From Nitrospinae bacterium CG22_combo_CG10-13_8_21_14_all_47_10 (GTDB taxonomy: Bacteria; Nitrospinota; Nitrospinia; Nitrospinales; VA-1): a stretch of 15,320 bases of DNA. The translations under genes were made by a program, and so were the position numbers. The stretch is from the NCBI GenBank assembly GCA_002786505.1, contig PCTK01000024.1:1145-16464 (forward strand). Direction: 5' to 3'. The notes under the pieces are model-generated. The model did not search any database, was not told the origin of the DNA, and worked only from the letters and a program-made list of their open reading frames with translations. Of this stretch, positions 6,308 to 13,695 are shown one piece after another (position 1 is the first letter of the stretch; the number at the start of each line of letters is the position of its first letter).

Positions 6308-7198
6308 TTATTTTGTCTCGTCCACCCATGATTCGCTTTGCAGTTTGGACTTTAATTTTAATTTGGCCCTTTTTTCGATTTGCCGCACCCGCTCGCGGGA
6401 AAGGCCAATCTCTTTGCCAATCTCCTCTAGTGTTTTTACGTCGTCAAAAAAACCGAAACGCATTTTGAGGATCACGGCCTCCCTTTCTGAGAGGTCTTCC
6501 AGTAACTGGTCAACCTTTTCGCTGAGCGATGCCTGCATAAGCTGGTCGTCGTAGGGGATGAATTCCTGGTTCTCAAGTAGATCAAGATAAGGCGTGTCTT
6601 CATTATCTTTTAACGGCGAATCGAGCGAAAGATGGGTCCGGTAGGCGCGCATGATAGAGTTGACTTCCTCGTCTCCATACCCCAGGCTCCTTGCCAGTTC
6701 GGATTGAGTCGGTTCGCGCTCCAGATCCTGCACCATCTGCTGGCTCTTTTTGTTGATCTTGAGGACCTTTCCCGCCTGCTTGACAGGGAGTTTGACCGTG
6801 CCGGACTGTTCGGCGAGGGAATGCATGATGGCCTGCTTGATCCACCATACGGCATAGGTGATGAATTTAACATTCCTGGAAACATCAAAGCGTTTGGCGG
6901 CCTGGATCAATCCAATATTCCCCTCTTCGATCAAGTCCTGGAGAGGGATGCCCAGCCCCCGGTACTTGTTAGCCACGGTCACTACATATTTTAAATTTCT
7001 CCGTACCATTTCCTGGATGGCTTTAGGGTCCCCGGCTTTAATGGATTTCGCCAGCTTGATTTCCTCTTCCCTGGTGAGAATCTTGATTCTACTGATCTCC
7101 TCCATGTACTGGTTTAACGGGTCATGGTTAGTTCCTTTGTCCGTCGCGGGGAAGGAACGCTTTGCTTTTTCCGGTTTGCGTTTAGGATTTTTAGGCAT
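6308..7198 (-). CDS. RNA polymerase sigma factor, RpoD/RpoS family (group 2-like)
   Basis: 296 residues. All sigma-70 regions needed for promoter recognition are visible: region 1.2 (DPLNQYMEEI, 26-35), region 2 (about 60-130; RFDVSRNVKFITYAVWWIKQAI spans the -10-contacting helix, 103-124), region 3 (about 135-215) and region 4 with a helix-turn-helix (TLEEIGKEIGLS and RERVRQIEKRA, about 257-278). The large acidic region 1.1 and the non-conserved insert of primary RpoD are absent, and length and layout fit an RpoS-like alternative factor rather than FliA or RpoH. A basic N-terminus (KNPKRKPEKAKR) precedes region 1.2. The gene lies 12 nt after bamD and 9 nt before plsY. I cannot distinguish an RpoS orthologue from another group 2 paralogue without a tree. 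Confidence 0.93.
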   Translation of the reverse strand: MPKNPKRKPEKAKRSFPATDKGTNHDPLNQYMEEISRIKILTREEEIKLAKSIKAGDPKAIQEMVRRNLKYVVTVANKYRGLGIPLQDLIEEGNIGLIQAAKRFDVSRNVKFITYAVWWIKQAIMHSLAEQSGTVKLPVKQAGKVLKINKKSQQMVQDLEREPTQSELARSLGYGDEEVNSIMRAYRTHLSLDSPLKDNEDTPYLDLLENQEFIPYDDQLMQASLSEKVDQLLEDLSEREAVILKMRFGFFDDVKTLEEIGKEIGLSRERVRQIEKRAKLKLKSKLQSESWVDETK

Positions 7199-7210
7199 AA
7201 TTTTTCAGAT

Positions 7211-7975
7211 TCAGCGCAGGGTTTTCAAGCGAAGCCGTGCTTCTTTTGCGAACTTGCTTTGAGGAGAGCTTTGAATGACTTTTTTATAATAAGCGGCCGC
7301 CTCGGAAAAATTTTGTTCATGATAATAGGATTCACCTAACAGGAATTCTGCTTCCAGACCATACGCATGATTGGGATATTCCGCTTTCAACCGCTTGAGT
7401 CTTTGGATGGCCGACTGGAAAGAACCGGTGCGATAATAAAACTTCCCGATTTCAAACATGTTTTGCGCCAGAATATCCAGGCACTGGGTAATTTTCAAGT
7501 TAGCTTCTTTTGCATAAGAACTTTTTGGGAAGTCCTGTATGAAGCGACGAAAGCCTTCCAGCGCTGAATTAACCGGCGACAAATCCCGGGAAGCCAAATC
7601 GGTCAGCTTGAAATTTGACATGGCTTTATAAAAGTGAGCCCGATCCACAAACTGGTGGGCGGGGTAAAGGTCCGTGAATTTCTGGTAATGGAACCTGGCC
7701 TCTTCATATTCATTTTCCCTGAAATGAATGTCTGCGAGCAACATCGTGGCCGCTATCCGCTCCTTACTGTCTGGATAATCTTCCATCAACAGTTGGATTT
7801 TAGCTTTGGCTTCTTCGGAATCTTTCTTTTTCGCAAGTTGCTTGCTTTGTTGCAATAATTGCCTTGCGGAATAGCTTTTCTCTTTTTTTGTAGTTGCACA
7901 TCCGGAAAAAAATGCCAGTACGCAAACCCAGGTGAAAAAAGATACGTATTTTGAGGAAAGGCTAAATGGTAACAT
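7211..7975 (-). CDS. bamD: Outer-membrane assembly lipoprotein BamD-like (tetratricopeptide repeats)
   Basis: 254 residues. The N-terminus is a lipoprotein signal: a hydrophobic stretch (about 10-22) leads to FSGC with Cys26 as the lipidation site. Tetratricopeptide repeats follow (for example around 68-100, 140-175 and 195-245), including BamD-like phrases such as LMEDYPDSK, FRRFIQDFPKSSYA and YYRTGSFQSAI. BamD is a periplasm-facing lipoprotein of the BAM complex, which inserts beta-barrel proteins into the outer membrane. Length and layout match the family (about 245 residues in E. coli). It heads a minus-strand operon with a sigma factor and plsY, and is divergent from exbB. A generic TPR lipoprotein is the main alternative. 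Confidence 0.85.
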   Translation of the reverse strand: MLPFSLSSKYVSFFTWVCVLAFFSGCATTKKEKSYSARQLLQQSKQLAKKKDSEEAKAKIQLLMEDYPDSKERIAATMLLADIHFRENEYEEARFHYQKFTDLYPAHQFVDRAHFYKAMSNFKLTDLASRDLSPVNSALEGFRRFIQDFPKSSYAKEANLKITQCLDILAQNMFEIGKFYYRTGSFQSAIQRLKRLKAEYPNHAYGLEAEFLLGESYYHEQNFSEAAAYYKKVIQSSPQSKFAKEARLRLKTLR

Positions 7976-8006
7976 TATGCTCTTTGATGATTGTAGAATG
8001 TGTTCA

Positions 8007-8035
8007 AATATATACTAAAAAACCTTATGTTTAAA
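8007..8035 (-). promoter_or_regulatory. Candidate promoter of the bamD-sigma-plsY operon
   Basis: On the minus strand TTTAAA (complement 8030-8035) and TATATT (complement 8007-8012) are separated by 17 bp, a moderate match to sigma-70 hexamers. The predicted start near 8000 leaves a leader of about 25 nt. The region is A/T-rich, so chance matches are likely. Confidence 0.35.
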
Positions 8036-8098
8036 GAGCTTAATCGTTTTCTGGGACGTTAAAGCTCCTTGCTTATCCAGAAAACTTCGTGCTATAAC
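8036..8098 (+). promoter_or_regulatory. Candidate exbB promoter with adjacent inverted repeat
   Basis: TTGCTT (8069-8074) and TATAAC (8093-8098) are separated by 18 bp and could drive exbB from near 8105. Immediately upstream, GAGCTTAA (8036-8043) and TTAAAGCTC (8059-8067) form an imperfect inverted repeat that could be an operator between the divergent bamD and exbB promoters. Neither element is certain. Confidence 0.35.
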
Positions 8099-8155
8099 TT
8101 CTACAATGCCCACTCTTTAAGATGGGGAACTTCCTCGAAGAAAACTGCTGTCATC

Positions 8156-8914
8156 ATGAAACGAATTATCAAAATTGGATTGTTAAGCTTGCTGGGGTTC
8201 CCGGGGCTTGCCTTTGCCGCGGAAACGGCCTCCACAGACTCATGGAAACTGCTTTCCATTTTTGAAAAAGGCGGGATCATGATGTATCCCATTCTTTTTA
8301 GTTCCGTTTTAATGCTGGGGATTGCCATAGAGCGTATTTATAACCTGAGAAGGAAGAACGTTATTAACTCCGCCTTTCTCCAGAATGTTCGGAACCAGTG
8401 GGATTGGAAGGATATACAAAAAACCCTGCAGTTGTGTAACTCTTACGACAATTCGCTTTCGAGGATTTTAAAAGTCGGGCTATTGCGGGTAGGGGGAAAG
8501 CTTGATGAAATTGAAAGGGCGATTGAAGGGGCGGGTCAGCATGAAGCGTCTCTGATGAACTCGAACCTCAGAGTGCTGGGTGCAGTGGCAAATATAACTC
8601 CGATGATGGGTCTTTTGGGAACCGTGTTCGGAATGATCAAAGCCTTCAATGTGATTTCTCTCAGTGGGACCGGTAACCCCGGCCTTGTGGCCAGCGGTAT
8701 ATCCGAGGCGTTGATCACAACCGCGGCAGGAATGGTGGTGGGCATCCCGGCTTTGGCCCTGTACCACTACTTTCGGGGAAAAATAGATCGTTATGTTTTT
8801 GAGATGGAAGAAATCTCCTTTCAACTCATTGAAGAGCTTTCCTACGATGGCATCCAAAAGTCTAAACCAGCGCCGCCCAGGGAAAAACCTAAAAGGGCAT
8901 CAAGCGTTGGTTGA
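8156..8914 (+). CDS. exbB: ExbB/TolQ-family proton channel subunit
   Basis: 252 residues from ATG at 8156. I chose this start because it gives a classic signal-peptide-like N-terminus (MKRIIKIGLLSLLGFPGLAFA); the open frame extends back to 8069 but those residues look non-coding. Three membrane spans follow at about 39-60, 135-165 and 185-208, with the family hallmark NITPMMGLLGTVFGMI in the second and an ISEALITTAAGMVVGIPALA stretch in the third. ExbB/TolQ forms a pentameric proton channel around an ExbD/TolR dimer and powers TonB- or Tol-dependent outer-membrane processes. exbD follows after 31 bp in the same direction. ExbB and TolQ are hard to separate by sequence; the isolated pair and N-terminal signal favour ExbB. 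The tail is basic and proline-rich. Confidence 0.9.
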   Translation: MKRIIKIGLLSLLGFPGLAFAAETASTDSWKLLSIFEKGGIMMYPILFSSVLMLGIAIERIYNLRRKNVINSAFLQNVRNQWDWKDIQKTLQLCNSYDNSLSRILKVGLLRVGGKLDEIERAIEGAGQHEASLMNSNLRVLGAVANITPMMGLLGTVFGMIKAFNVISLSGTGNPGLVASGISEALITTAAGMVVGIPALALYHYFRGKIDRYVFEMEEISFQLIEELSYDGIQKSKPAPPREKPKRASSVG

Positions 8915-8945
8915 TCGGGGCCTTTCCGTTTAAAAGGAATTCACC

Positions 8946-9344
8946 ATGCGATTCAGAAGAGAAGAAGAAGATAATTTTGCGTTCGACATGACGCCCATGA
9001 TTGATGTGGTGTTCCTTCTCATTATTTTTTTCATGGTGTCCACGGTGTTTGTGGACTTCAGTAGAAAGATGGATATTAACCTGCCGACTTCCAAGTCTTC
9101 TGTCCTTGATGAAAGCGCCAAAACCCTGGAGGTTGAAATGTCGGGGGACAAAAAAATATTTCTCGGGGGCAAGCCGTTAACGCTTCTGGGGTTGGAAACA
9201 ACCCTTGAGAAAATGGAACTTCAGGACAAAAAACCAAGCGCTATCATCCGAGCCGATAAATCCCTCCCTTATGGTGATGTGATCCAGGTCATGGGCCTTT
9301 TGCAAAAAAAGGGCATTCCTGATATAAGCGTTGCGGTAAAATAG
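8946..9344 (+). CDS. exbD: ExbD/TolR-family proton channel subunit
   Basis: 132 residues. The N-terminal cytoplasmic stretch leads into the family signature DMTPMIDVVFLLIIFFMVS (about 14-32), whose aspartate Asp20 is the proton-carrying residue, within a single membrane span (about 17-40). The rest is a periplasmic domain ending in a conserved-looking LPYGDVIQVMGLLQKKGI stretch. With ExbB it forms the inner-membrane motor that energises TonB- or Tol-type systems. The ribosome site AAGGAA is visible upstream. No tonB or tolA follows, so the partner must be encoded elsewhere. Confidence 0.94.
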   Translation: MRFRREEEDNFAFDMTPMIDVVFLLIIFFMVSTVFVDFSRKMDINLPTSKSSVLDESAKTLEVEMSGDKKIFLGGKPLTLLGLETTLEKMELQDKKPSAIIRADKSLPYGDVIQVMGLLQKKGIPDISVAVK

Positions 9345-9378
9345 GGTATACTTGGTTACCTGTAACATTACAAACAGC

Positions 9379-9404
9379 GTCCGGTTTGTGGGTTTGAGCC
9401 GGAC
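9379..9404 (+). promoter_or_regulatory. Hairpin between exbD and the DUF3386-like gene
   Basis: GTCCGG (9379-9384) and CCGGAC (9399-9404) are perfect complements around a 14-nt loop, followed by a loosely T-rich run (TCTTTACGTTTT). It could be a weak terminator of exbBD or a leader hairpin ending about 12 nt before the next gene's ribosome site (AAGGAG, 9417-9422). Confidence 0.4.
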
Positions 9405-9429
9405 TCTTTACGTTTTAAGGAGATTTTGC

Positions 9430-10107
9430 ATGGCAACCTACACAAAAGAAAAAGATGTTGAAACCACATTGGAAGATGACGCCTCTGCGCGGACTGCAAT
9501 GCAGGAAGTATTTTCCAACACTGCCCGGTGGCCGTCTGGATTCGGCGGTTTCACCGCGGATGTGACGGCAAATTTAAATGGTGTTGAACAAAAGGGTACT
9601 GTGACGGTTAAAGGTCCCAAGGAAATCGAGACCGACATCAGCGAAGAAAAAGCCAAAGCCTTCATTACGGAAAATCTGGCTTCCATTGCCATGCACCGGG
9701 GTCCGCGTTCTTTTGACGAGTCAGATGGTAAGTACAAACTCAACTTCGGTGATGATGGCACGCACCCGTTGGGCAGAAAACTCATTATGGGCGGGGATGG
9801 TATGAGTTCGTTCTACCGTATCAAGGACGGTCGAATCCAGCAGATCAATCGGCAGACTCCGCGAATGTCATTTTCTATCAATGTTGAAGAGAGCCGGAAA
9901 AATCAGGACGGAAAATTCCTGACTCATAAATACTCCGTGTTCTATTTCAATCCGGAAACAAAGGGCCTGAAAGATGTGGAAAGCTATACAGATGAGTATA
10001 CAAGAGTGGGTGAGGCTGACCTACCTGAACAGCGCCGCATTATCAACTGCGAAGACGGTGCGGTCTCCGTTTCTACCATGACGCTGAGCAACCATAAACT
10101 TCTGTAG
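9430..10107 (+). CDS. DUF3386-like protein of unknown function
   Basis: 225 residues from ATG at 9430, which has AAGGAG upstream; the in-frame extension to 9352 covers intergenic hairpin sequence and is rejected. The protein is soluble, with no signal peptide or membrane span. Its layout recalls DUF3386, a family I know mainly from cyanobacteria: an N-terminal helix ending near RWPSGFGGFTADV, then beta-rich segments (GTVTVKG, AMHRGPRSFDE, MSFSIN, LTHKYSVFYF) and a closing TLSNHKLL. The family name is from recall and was not checked. No catalytic motif is evident. It sits 85 bp after exbD in the same direction but is separated by a hairpin, so a functional link to the proton channel is uncertain. 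Confidence 0.7.
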   Translation: MATYTKEKDVETTLEDDASARTAMQEVFSNTARWPSGFGGFTADVTANLNGVEQKGTVTVKGPKEIETDISEEKAKAFITENLASIAMHRGPRSFDESDGKYKLNFGDDGTHPLGRKLIMGGDGMSSFYRIKDGRIQQINRQTPRMSFSINVEESRKNQDGKFLTHKYSVFYFNPETKGLKDVESYTDEYTRVGEADLPEQRRIINCEDGAVSVSTMTLSNHKLL

Positions 10108-10116
10108 ACCAGTATG

Positions 10117-10151
10117 AGCTGGCATGGATGAAACTTTCATCCGTGCCAGCT
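10117..10151 (+). terminator. Strong hairpin after the DUF3386-like gene, possible terminator
   Basis: About ten bases after the stop codon, a 17-bp stem (one G-U pair) with a single-base apex forms between 10117-10133 and 10135-10151, with arms beginning AGCTGGCA and ending TGCCAGCT. A few central bases must open to make a real loop. No T-run follows, so it may be a terminator without a U-tract or an mRNA 3'-end stabiliser. Confidence 0.6.
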
Positions 10152-10190
10152 TGAAGCCTGCCTGATAATCAAAGCAACCCCCCTCCGTCC

Positions 10191-10354
10191 CCCTTGTCAG
10201 GGGACCTTTGCATAAAGGTGGTTCTGTATTGAGAAAAAGCGAGATCCTTCTTCGCCAAGGCTCATCAGGATGACAATAGAATGGTTTCTGCATGTCATTC
10301 TGAGCGTAAGCGAAGAATCTCCCGGCGTTATGCAAAGGTCTCATCATACAAGGG
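10191..10354. repeat. MITE-like nested inverted-repeat element, 164 bp
   Basis: Outer arms: CCCTTGT (10191-10197) with ACAAGGG (10348-10354), and ACCTTTGCATAA (10204-10215) perfectly matching TTATGCAAAGGT (10328-10339). Inner arms: 10241-10274 pairs imperfectly with 10293-10321, which contains TGTCATTCTGAGCG and CGAAGAATCT, sequences familiar as dispersed repeats in many bacterial genomes. No transposase is encoded. The whole block can fold into one long hairpin on either strand and lies between the ends of two convergent genes. A non-autonomous repeat is the best reading. Confidence 0.7.
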
Positions 10355-10394
10355 AAAGGTTAAAACCAAATACCATCCAAAACCCAATTTCCCT

Positions 10395-11384
10395 CTAAAG
10401 GGACGCATCTTTCACCTGCGCGCCATTTTCTACCGCGACTCCTTTGCCGATAATAGAATTCTGTATGGTGGCACCGGAACCGATGGTTGCTCCTTCCCAG
10501 AGAATTGAATTTTCTATTACTGCGCCGGAACGAACCCGGCACCTATTCCCCAGCACTGCATGAGGGCCTATTTGTGCATCGTTGGAGATTTCGCAACCTT
10601 TTCCAATATGGACGGGTGGCACAACCAGAGAACCTTCGGGATTTCTGGACGGCAAGGTTTTTAACCCCAGTTTGCCATCAAGCGCATCGGCCTGCGCCTG
10701 AATATAGGTTTCTCGTGTTCCCATATCGATCCAGTATTTATCATGCAGGTATCCGTAAACGGGAAGACCGTCTTCGATCATAGCCGGGAAAACATCTTCC
10801 GTCGTGCCAAAGAATTTGTCGGCCGGAATGCGGGAGAATATTTCCGGCTCCATGATTTGAATTCCGGTGAACATGACCCGTTGTGCTGTTGCCGGAGGAT
10901 GCTTGATGAATGCACTCACAAAACGTGTGATGCGCCCATCATTGCCCAGCTCAATGGGATTGTATTTTTGCGGTTCCGCATCCTGTCGAACCACCAGCGT
11001 CAGACAGGAGTTTTTTTCTTTATGGAATTTTAAAACCTTTTCGAGATTAATATCTGCGAGCACGTCACTGTTCATCACCAGAAAGGTTCCTTTTTCAAGG
11101 AAGGACTGGGCCTTTTTGAGTCCACCAGCGGTTCCGAGAATTTCTTTTTCTTTGGAAAACTGCAGGCGCACGCCGAAACTTTCACCGTCCCCGAAATGTT
11201 CGACAATCTTTTCGGGCAGGTGATGTACATTAACGATGATGTCCTGAATGCCCTGCGAACTTAAAAAGTTCAGCGTGTGTTCGAGAAGAGGCCTGTTTAA
11301 AACCGGGAACAGGGGTTTGGGGAGGCCCAGCGTGAGGGGTTTGAGACGGGTGCCGAAGCCTGCCGCCAGTATCATGGCCCTCAT
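10395..11384 (-). CDS. Sugar-phosphate nucleotidyltransferase (mannose-1-phosphate guanylyltransferase-like)
   Basis: 329 residues. The N-terminal nucleotidyltransferase domain (1-230) carries the nucleotide-binding signature LAAGFGTRLKPLT (6-18) and PKP (22-24), plus VMNSDVL, which holds the metal-binding aspartate, and GTAGGL. A left-handed beta-helix of hexapeptide repeats follows (about 250-329: VHIGKGCEI, AQIGPHAVLG, ATIGSGATI). The family joins a sugar 1-phosphate with an NTP to give an NDP-sugar for cell-envelope polysaccharides. Mannose-1-phosphate guanylyltransferase is the nearest general type, but glucose or another sugar cannot be excluded. The start overlaps the mtnA stop in ATGA, implying translational coupling as the last gene of the yggT operon. 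Confidence 0.88.
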   Translation of the reverse strand: MRAMILAAGFGTRLKPLTLGLPKPLFPVLNRPLLEHTLNFLSSQGIQDIIVNVHHLPEKIVEHFGDGESFGVRLQFSKEKEILGTAGGLKKAQSFLEKGTFLVMNSDVLADINLEKVLKFHKEKNSCLTLVVRQDAEPQKYNPIELGNDGRITRFVSAFIKHPPATAQRVMFTGIQIMEPEIFSRIPADKFFGTTEDVFPAMIEDGLPVYGYLHDKYWIDMGTRETYIQAQADALDGKLGLKTLPSRNPEGSLVVPPVHIGKGCEISNDAQIGPHAVLGNRCRVRSGAVIENSILWEGATIGSGATIQNSIIGKGVAVENGAQVKDASL

Positions 11385-12421
11385 TTTTTTTGCGCCATTG
11401 CCTTGAGTGACTCGGTGAAGGGAGGACGGGCGATTCCCTCTTCGGTGATGATGGCCGTGACCAATTTGTTGGGGGTGATGTCGAATGCGGGATGTGCCAC
11501 TTCAATTCCTTCGGGTGCTATCCTTTTGTTGTTGATGTTTACCACTTCGTCCGCCGAACGTTCTTCTATGGGGATTTCATCCCCGGACTCCAGGGACAGG
11601 TCCAGAGTGGAGACCGGCGCGGCAACGTAAAATGGAATATTGTTTTCCTTGGCGAGTACCGCGACCATATAGGTGCCTATTTTGTTGGCGACATCGCCAT
11701 TTCCCGCAATGCGGTCTGCCCCGACAACGACGAGGTCGATTTCCTGATTTTTCATGAAGAAACCGCACATATTATCAGTGATCAGCTTGACGGGGATGTT
11801 GTCCTCCTTGAGTTCCCAGGCGGTCAATCTTGCCCCCTGAAGGAAAGGCCGCGTTTCGTTAGCCAGCACGCGGATATTTTTTCCCGCGTTGATGGATGCC
11901 CGGATCACTCCCAGCGCAGTGCCGAAACCGGCTGTTGCCAAAGCCCCGGCGTTGCAGTGGGTCAAAATCACATTGCCGCTTTCAACAAGGGTCTGTCCAT
12001 GCTGTCCCATGGCCTTGTTGATGCTTATATCTTCGGTCAGGATGTTGAGGGCTTCTTCTTTCAATCGGGCTTTGAGTTCGGGGACAGGAAGGTTTTTGGA
12101 TTCTCTCGCGACCCGCTTCATACGATGGATGGCCCAGGAGAGATTCACAGCGGTAGGTCTTGACTTGCCAAGATGGTCGCATTGTTTTTCCATCGCACCG
12201 TAAAACTCGTCAAAACTGGAAGCTGTGATCGTATCGGCTCCCAGACTGACTCCCATAGCCGCGGCGACCCCAATGGCTGGCGCTCCCCGGATAATCATGG
12301 TTTTGATGGCATGCCCGACCTCTTCAATGGTCGTGCAATCTACAAAAATTTTCTCTGCCGGGAGGCGAGTTTGATCAATCATCCTCACCACTCCGTTTAC
12401 ATACTCAATGGTTTTAATCAT
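11381..12421 (-). CDS. mtnA: Methylthioribose-1-phosphate isomerase MtnA
   Basis: 346 residues, the family's normal length. MtnA converts 5-methylthioribose-1-phosphate to methylthioribulose-1-phosphate in the methionine salvage pathway, which recycles the methylthioadenosine left by SAM-dependent reactions. Motifs: RGAPAIG (45-51), RPTAVNL (88-94), THCNAGALAT with catalytic Cys156, and GADRIAGNGD with catalytic Asp236, followed by NKIGTY. These active-site features separate it from the related eIF2B-like subunits. It overlaps DUF167 upstream and the nucleotidyltransferase downstream by ATGA junctions. No other salvage genes (mtnB, mtnP, mtnK) are in the window. Confidence 0.96.
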   Translation of the reverse strand: MIKTIEYVNGVVRMIDQTRLPAEKIFVDCTTIEEVGHAIKTMIIRGAPAIGVAAAMGVSLGADTITASSFDEFYGAMEKQCDHLGKSRPTAVNLSWAIHRMKRVARESKNLPVPELKARLKEEALNILTEDISINKAMGQHGQTLVESGNVILTHCNAGALATAGFGTALGVIRASINAGKNIRVLANETRPFLQGARLTAWELKEDNIPVKLITDNMCGFFMKNQEIDLVVVGADRIAGNGDVANKIGTYMVAVLAKENNIPFYVAAPVSTLDLSLESGDEIPIEERSADEVVNINNKRIAPEGIEVAHPAFDITPNKLVTAIITEEGIARPPFTESLKAMAQKK

Positions 12422-12750
12422 GATTGGTTTTCGTTAAAAAGGTTGGGGATTTTAGTGATTAACTTATCTCGAAAAACGGATTCATCCATTCCGCTGATTT
12501 CGATGGTTTTATTTTTATTGCTGAGTCCCGCTACGATACTGATTCTGGAAGGGCTCACCCCCAGCCATTTGGCCAGGAACTTTATGCAGGTTTTATTAGC
12601 GGCTCCGTCTACGGGTGGTGAGGTCAATCGAATTTTCAAGGAATTGTTATGAATCCCCGAAACTTCGTTCTGGGATGACCTGGGCTGAATGACGGCTGAG
12701 AACCGGATTCCATTTTCGCAGGGATTAATCCTGAACTGAGTTTCCGGCAT
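12418..12750 (-). CDS. DUF167/YggU-family protein
   Basis: 110 residues. A compact single-domain protein with the family signature: IQPRSSQNEVSG near the start, then LKIRLTSPPVDGAANKTCIKFLAKWLGVSPSRISIV (about 38-73), matching the DUF167 core (PRA...PPVDGKAN...LA..L.V.KS.V.I..G..S..K). The biochemical function of the family is unknown. Its start lies 26 bp inside the divIVA gene and its end overlaps mtnA in ATGA. DUF167 next to yggT is a recurring arrangement in bacteria, which supports the family call. Confidence 0.92.
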   Translation of the reverse strand: MPETQFRINPCENGIRFSAVIQPRSSQNEVSGIHNNSLKIRLTSPPVDGAANKTCIKFLAKWLGVSPSRISIVAGLSNKNKTIEISGMDESVFRDKLITKIPNLFNENQS

Positions 12751-13303
12751 TACCGTTTTGAGTTCCCGCTTTAAATTTGTTTAAATGCTCCACCGCAGTG
12801 GCCCGGATATTATTCATCAGTTGTTGTTTCTGTTGTTGTAATTTCCGGATCTCTTCCTGTAGGGAGTCCAGTTCTTTAGCGGCATTTGTTTTATGTTGTT
12901 CAGCGTGTTGTTTTGCAGTGTTGATGATTTTTTTTGCTTTCTCCTTCAACATTTCAGGAGTCAGATGTGAAAACGCGCCATTGCCGTTCGACTGATCTGA
13001 TTTTTTCAACTCTGCAATCAGTTGGTTTTTTTCCGCGAGTTCTTTCCGCAGTGCGTGTAATTCCTTTTCCACTTCGGGTGAGGTTTTCGTTGCCAGTTGG
13101 GAAAGTTCGTCCAGACTTTGTTTGAGTTCCTTGATTTCCTCGTTTTTGAAATCAATCTGCCGGTCTTTATCCTTGAGGTCTTTGGCCATGGCTTTAAAGT
13201 CATCGGCTACAAGATGGAGAAAGGTGTCGACTTCCTGCTTGTTATAGCCACGGAACTTATCGTGGAAGCATTGCTCTAAAATGTCAAGGTAGGTCAGACG
13301 CAT
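12725..13303 (-). CDS. divIVA: DivIVA-domain coiled-coil protein
   Basis: 192 residues. The N-terminus (about 1-40: LTYLDILEQCFHDKFRGY then NKQEVDTFLHLVADDF) matches the DivIVA membrane-binding domain, including the FRGY loop and the NKQEVDTFL helix. Long charged coiled coils follow (about 35-95 and 115-165), then a short Asn/Gly-rich tail. In Gram-positive bacteria DivIVA senses curved membrane and places division or polar-growth proteins; Gram-negative homologues are less understood. It starts 6 nt after the yggT stop. In many bacteria yggT and divIVA neighbour each other in the division cluster, and the same pairing is seen here. Confidence 0.92.
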   Translation of the reverse strand: MRLTYLDILEQCFHDKFRGYNKQEVDTFLHLVADDFKAMAKDLKDKDRQIDFKNEEIKELKQSLDELSQLATKTSPEVEKELHALRKELAEKNQLIAELKKSDQSNGNGAFSHLTPEMLKEKAKKIINTAKQHAEQHKTNAAKELDSLQEEIRKLQQQKQQLMNNIRATAVEHLNKFKAGTQNGNAGNSVQD

Positions 13304-13309
13304 ATTAGA

Positions 13310-13609
13310 TTACTGCAGTCTCAGAGCCAAGGCCCCCAGCGACTGGACCACAAAACTTTGAAGGAAAACAATTACCAGAAGGACAATGATCGGCGAAAAA
13401 TCAATTCCAATTCCAGACATGGGGATTAATTGCCGTACTCGAAGCAAAACAGGTTCTGTGATACTGTATAAAAACTGGACGATGGGATTATACGGGTCCG
13501 GGTTTACCCACGATAACAGGGCGCGGATAATAATGATCCACATATAAAGCTGTAAAATAATATTTAGGACCTGAGCGGTCGCTTGTAGTAAATTTCCTAG
13601 AATAAACAC
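13310..13609 (-). CDS. yggT: YggT-family integral membrane protein
   Basis: 99 residues, starting with GTG at 13609; I found no better ATG and no clear ribosome site. Two hydrophobic segments (about 8-30 and 72-92) flank the family signature LLSWVNPDPYNPIVQFLYSI then TEPVL (31-55). YggT proteins are small inner-membrane proteins whose role is unclear; links to osmotic tolerance, cytochrome assembly and chloroplast or cell division have been proposed for relatives. It is the first gene of the minus-strand operon leading to divIVA, DUF167, mtnA and the nucleotidyltransferase, behind a good promoter at 13691-13719. Confidence 0.92.
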   Translation of the reverse strand: MFILGNLLQATAQVLNIILQLYMWIIIIRALLSWVNPDPYNPIVQFLYSITEPVLLRVRQLIPMSGIGIDFSPIIVLLVIVFLQSFVVQSLGALALRLQ

Positions 13610-13666
13610 GAAGTATGGGGTATTGGTTTTCCCCGGAAATTCCGTTTGGAACGCTGGGAAAAATCA

Positions 13667-13695
13667 TTGCTAACTACTGGCACACCCCCTAAAAT
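13667..13695 (+). promoter_or_regulatory. Candidate asnS promoter
   Basis: TTGCTA (13667-13672) and TAAAAT (13690-13695) are spaced by 17 bp, a good sigma-70 match. Transcription would start near 13702, leaving a leader of about 67 nt with a CCTGC/GCAGG hairpin (13731-13744). Its -10 overlaps the -10 of the opposing yggT promoter. Confidence 0.55.

Noticed and set aside
8069..8155. Upstream in-frame extension of exbB
   Set aside because: It covers the candidate promoter, and starting at 8156 yields a standard signal-peptide-like N-terminus.
11492..12163. Plus-strand open frame of over 200 codons opposite mtnA
   Set aside because: It is antisense to mtnA, whose catalytic residues are intact, and has no family features.
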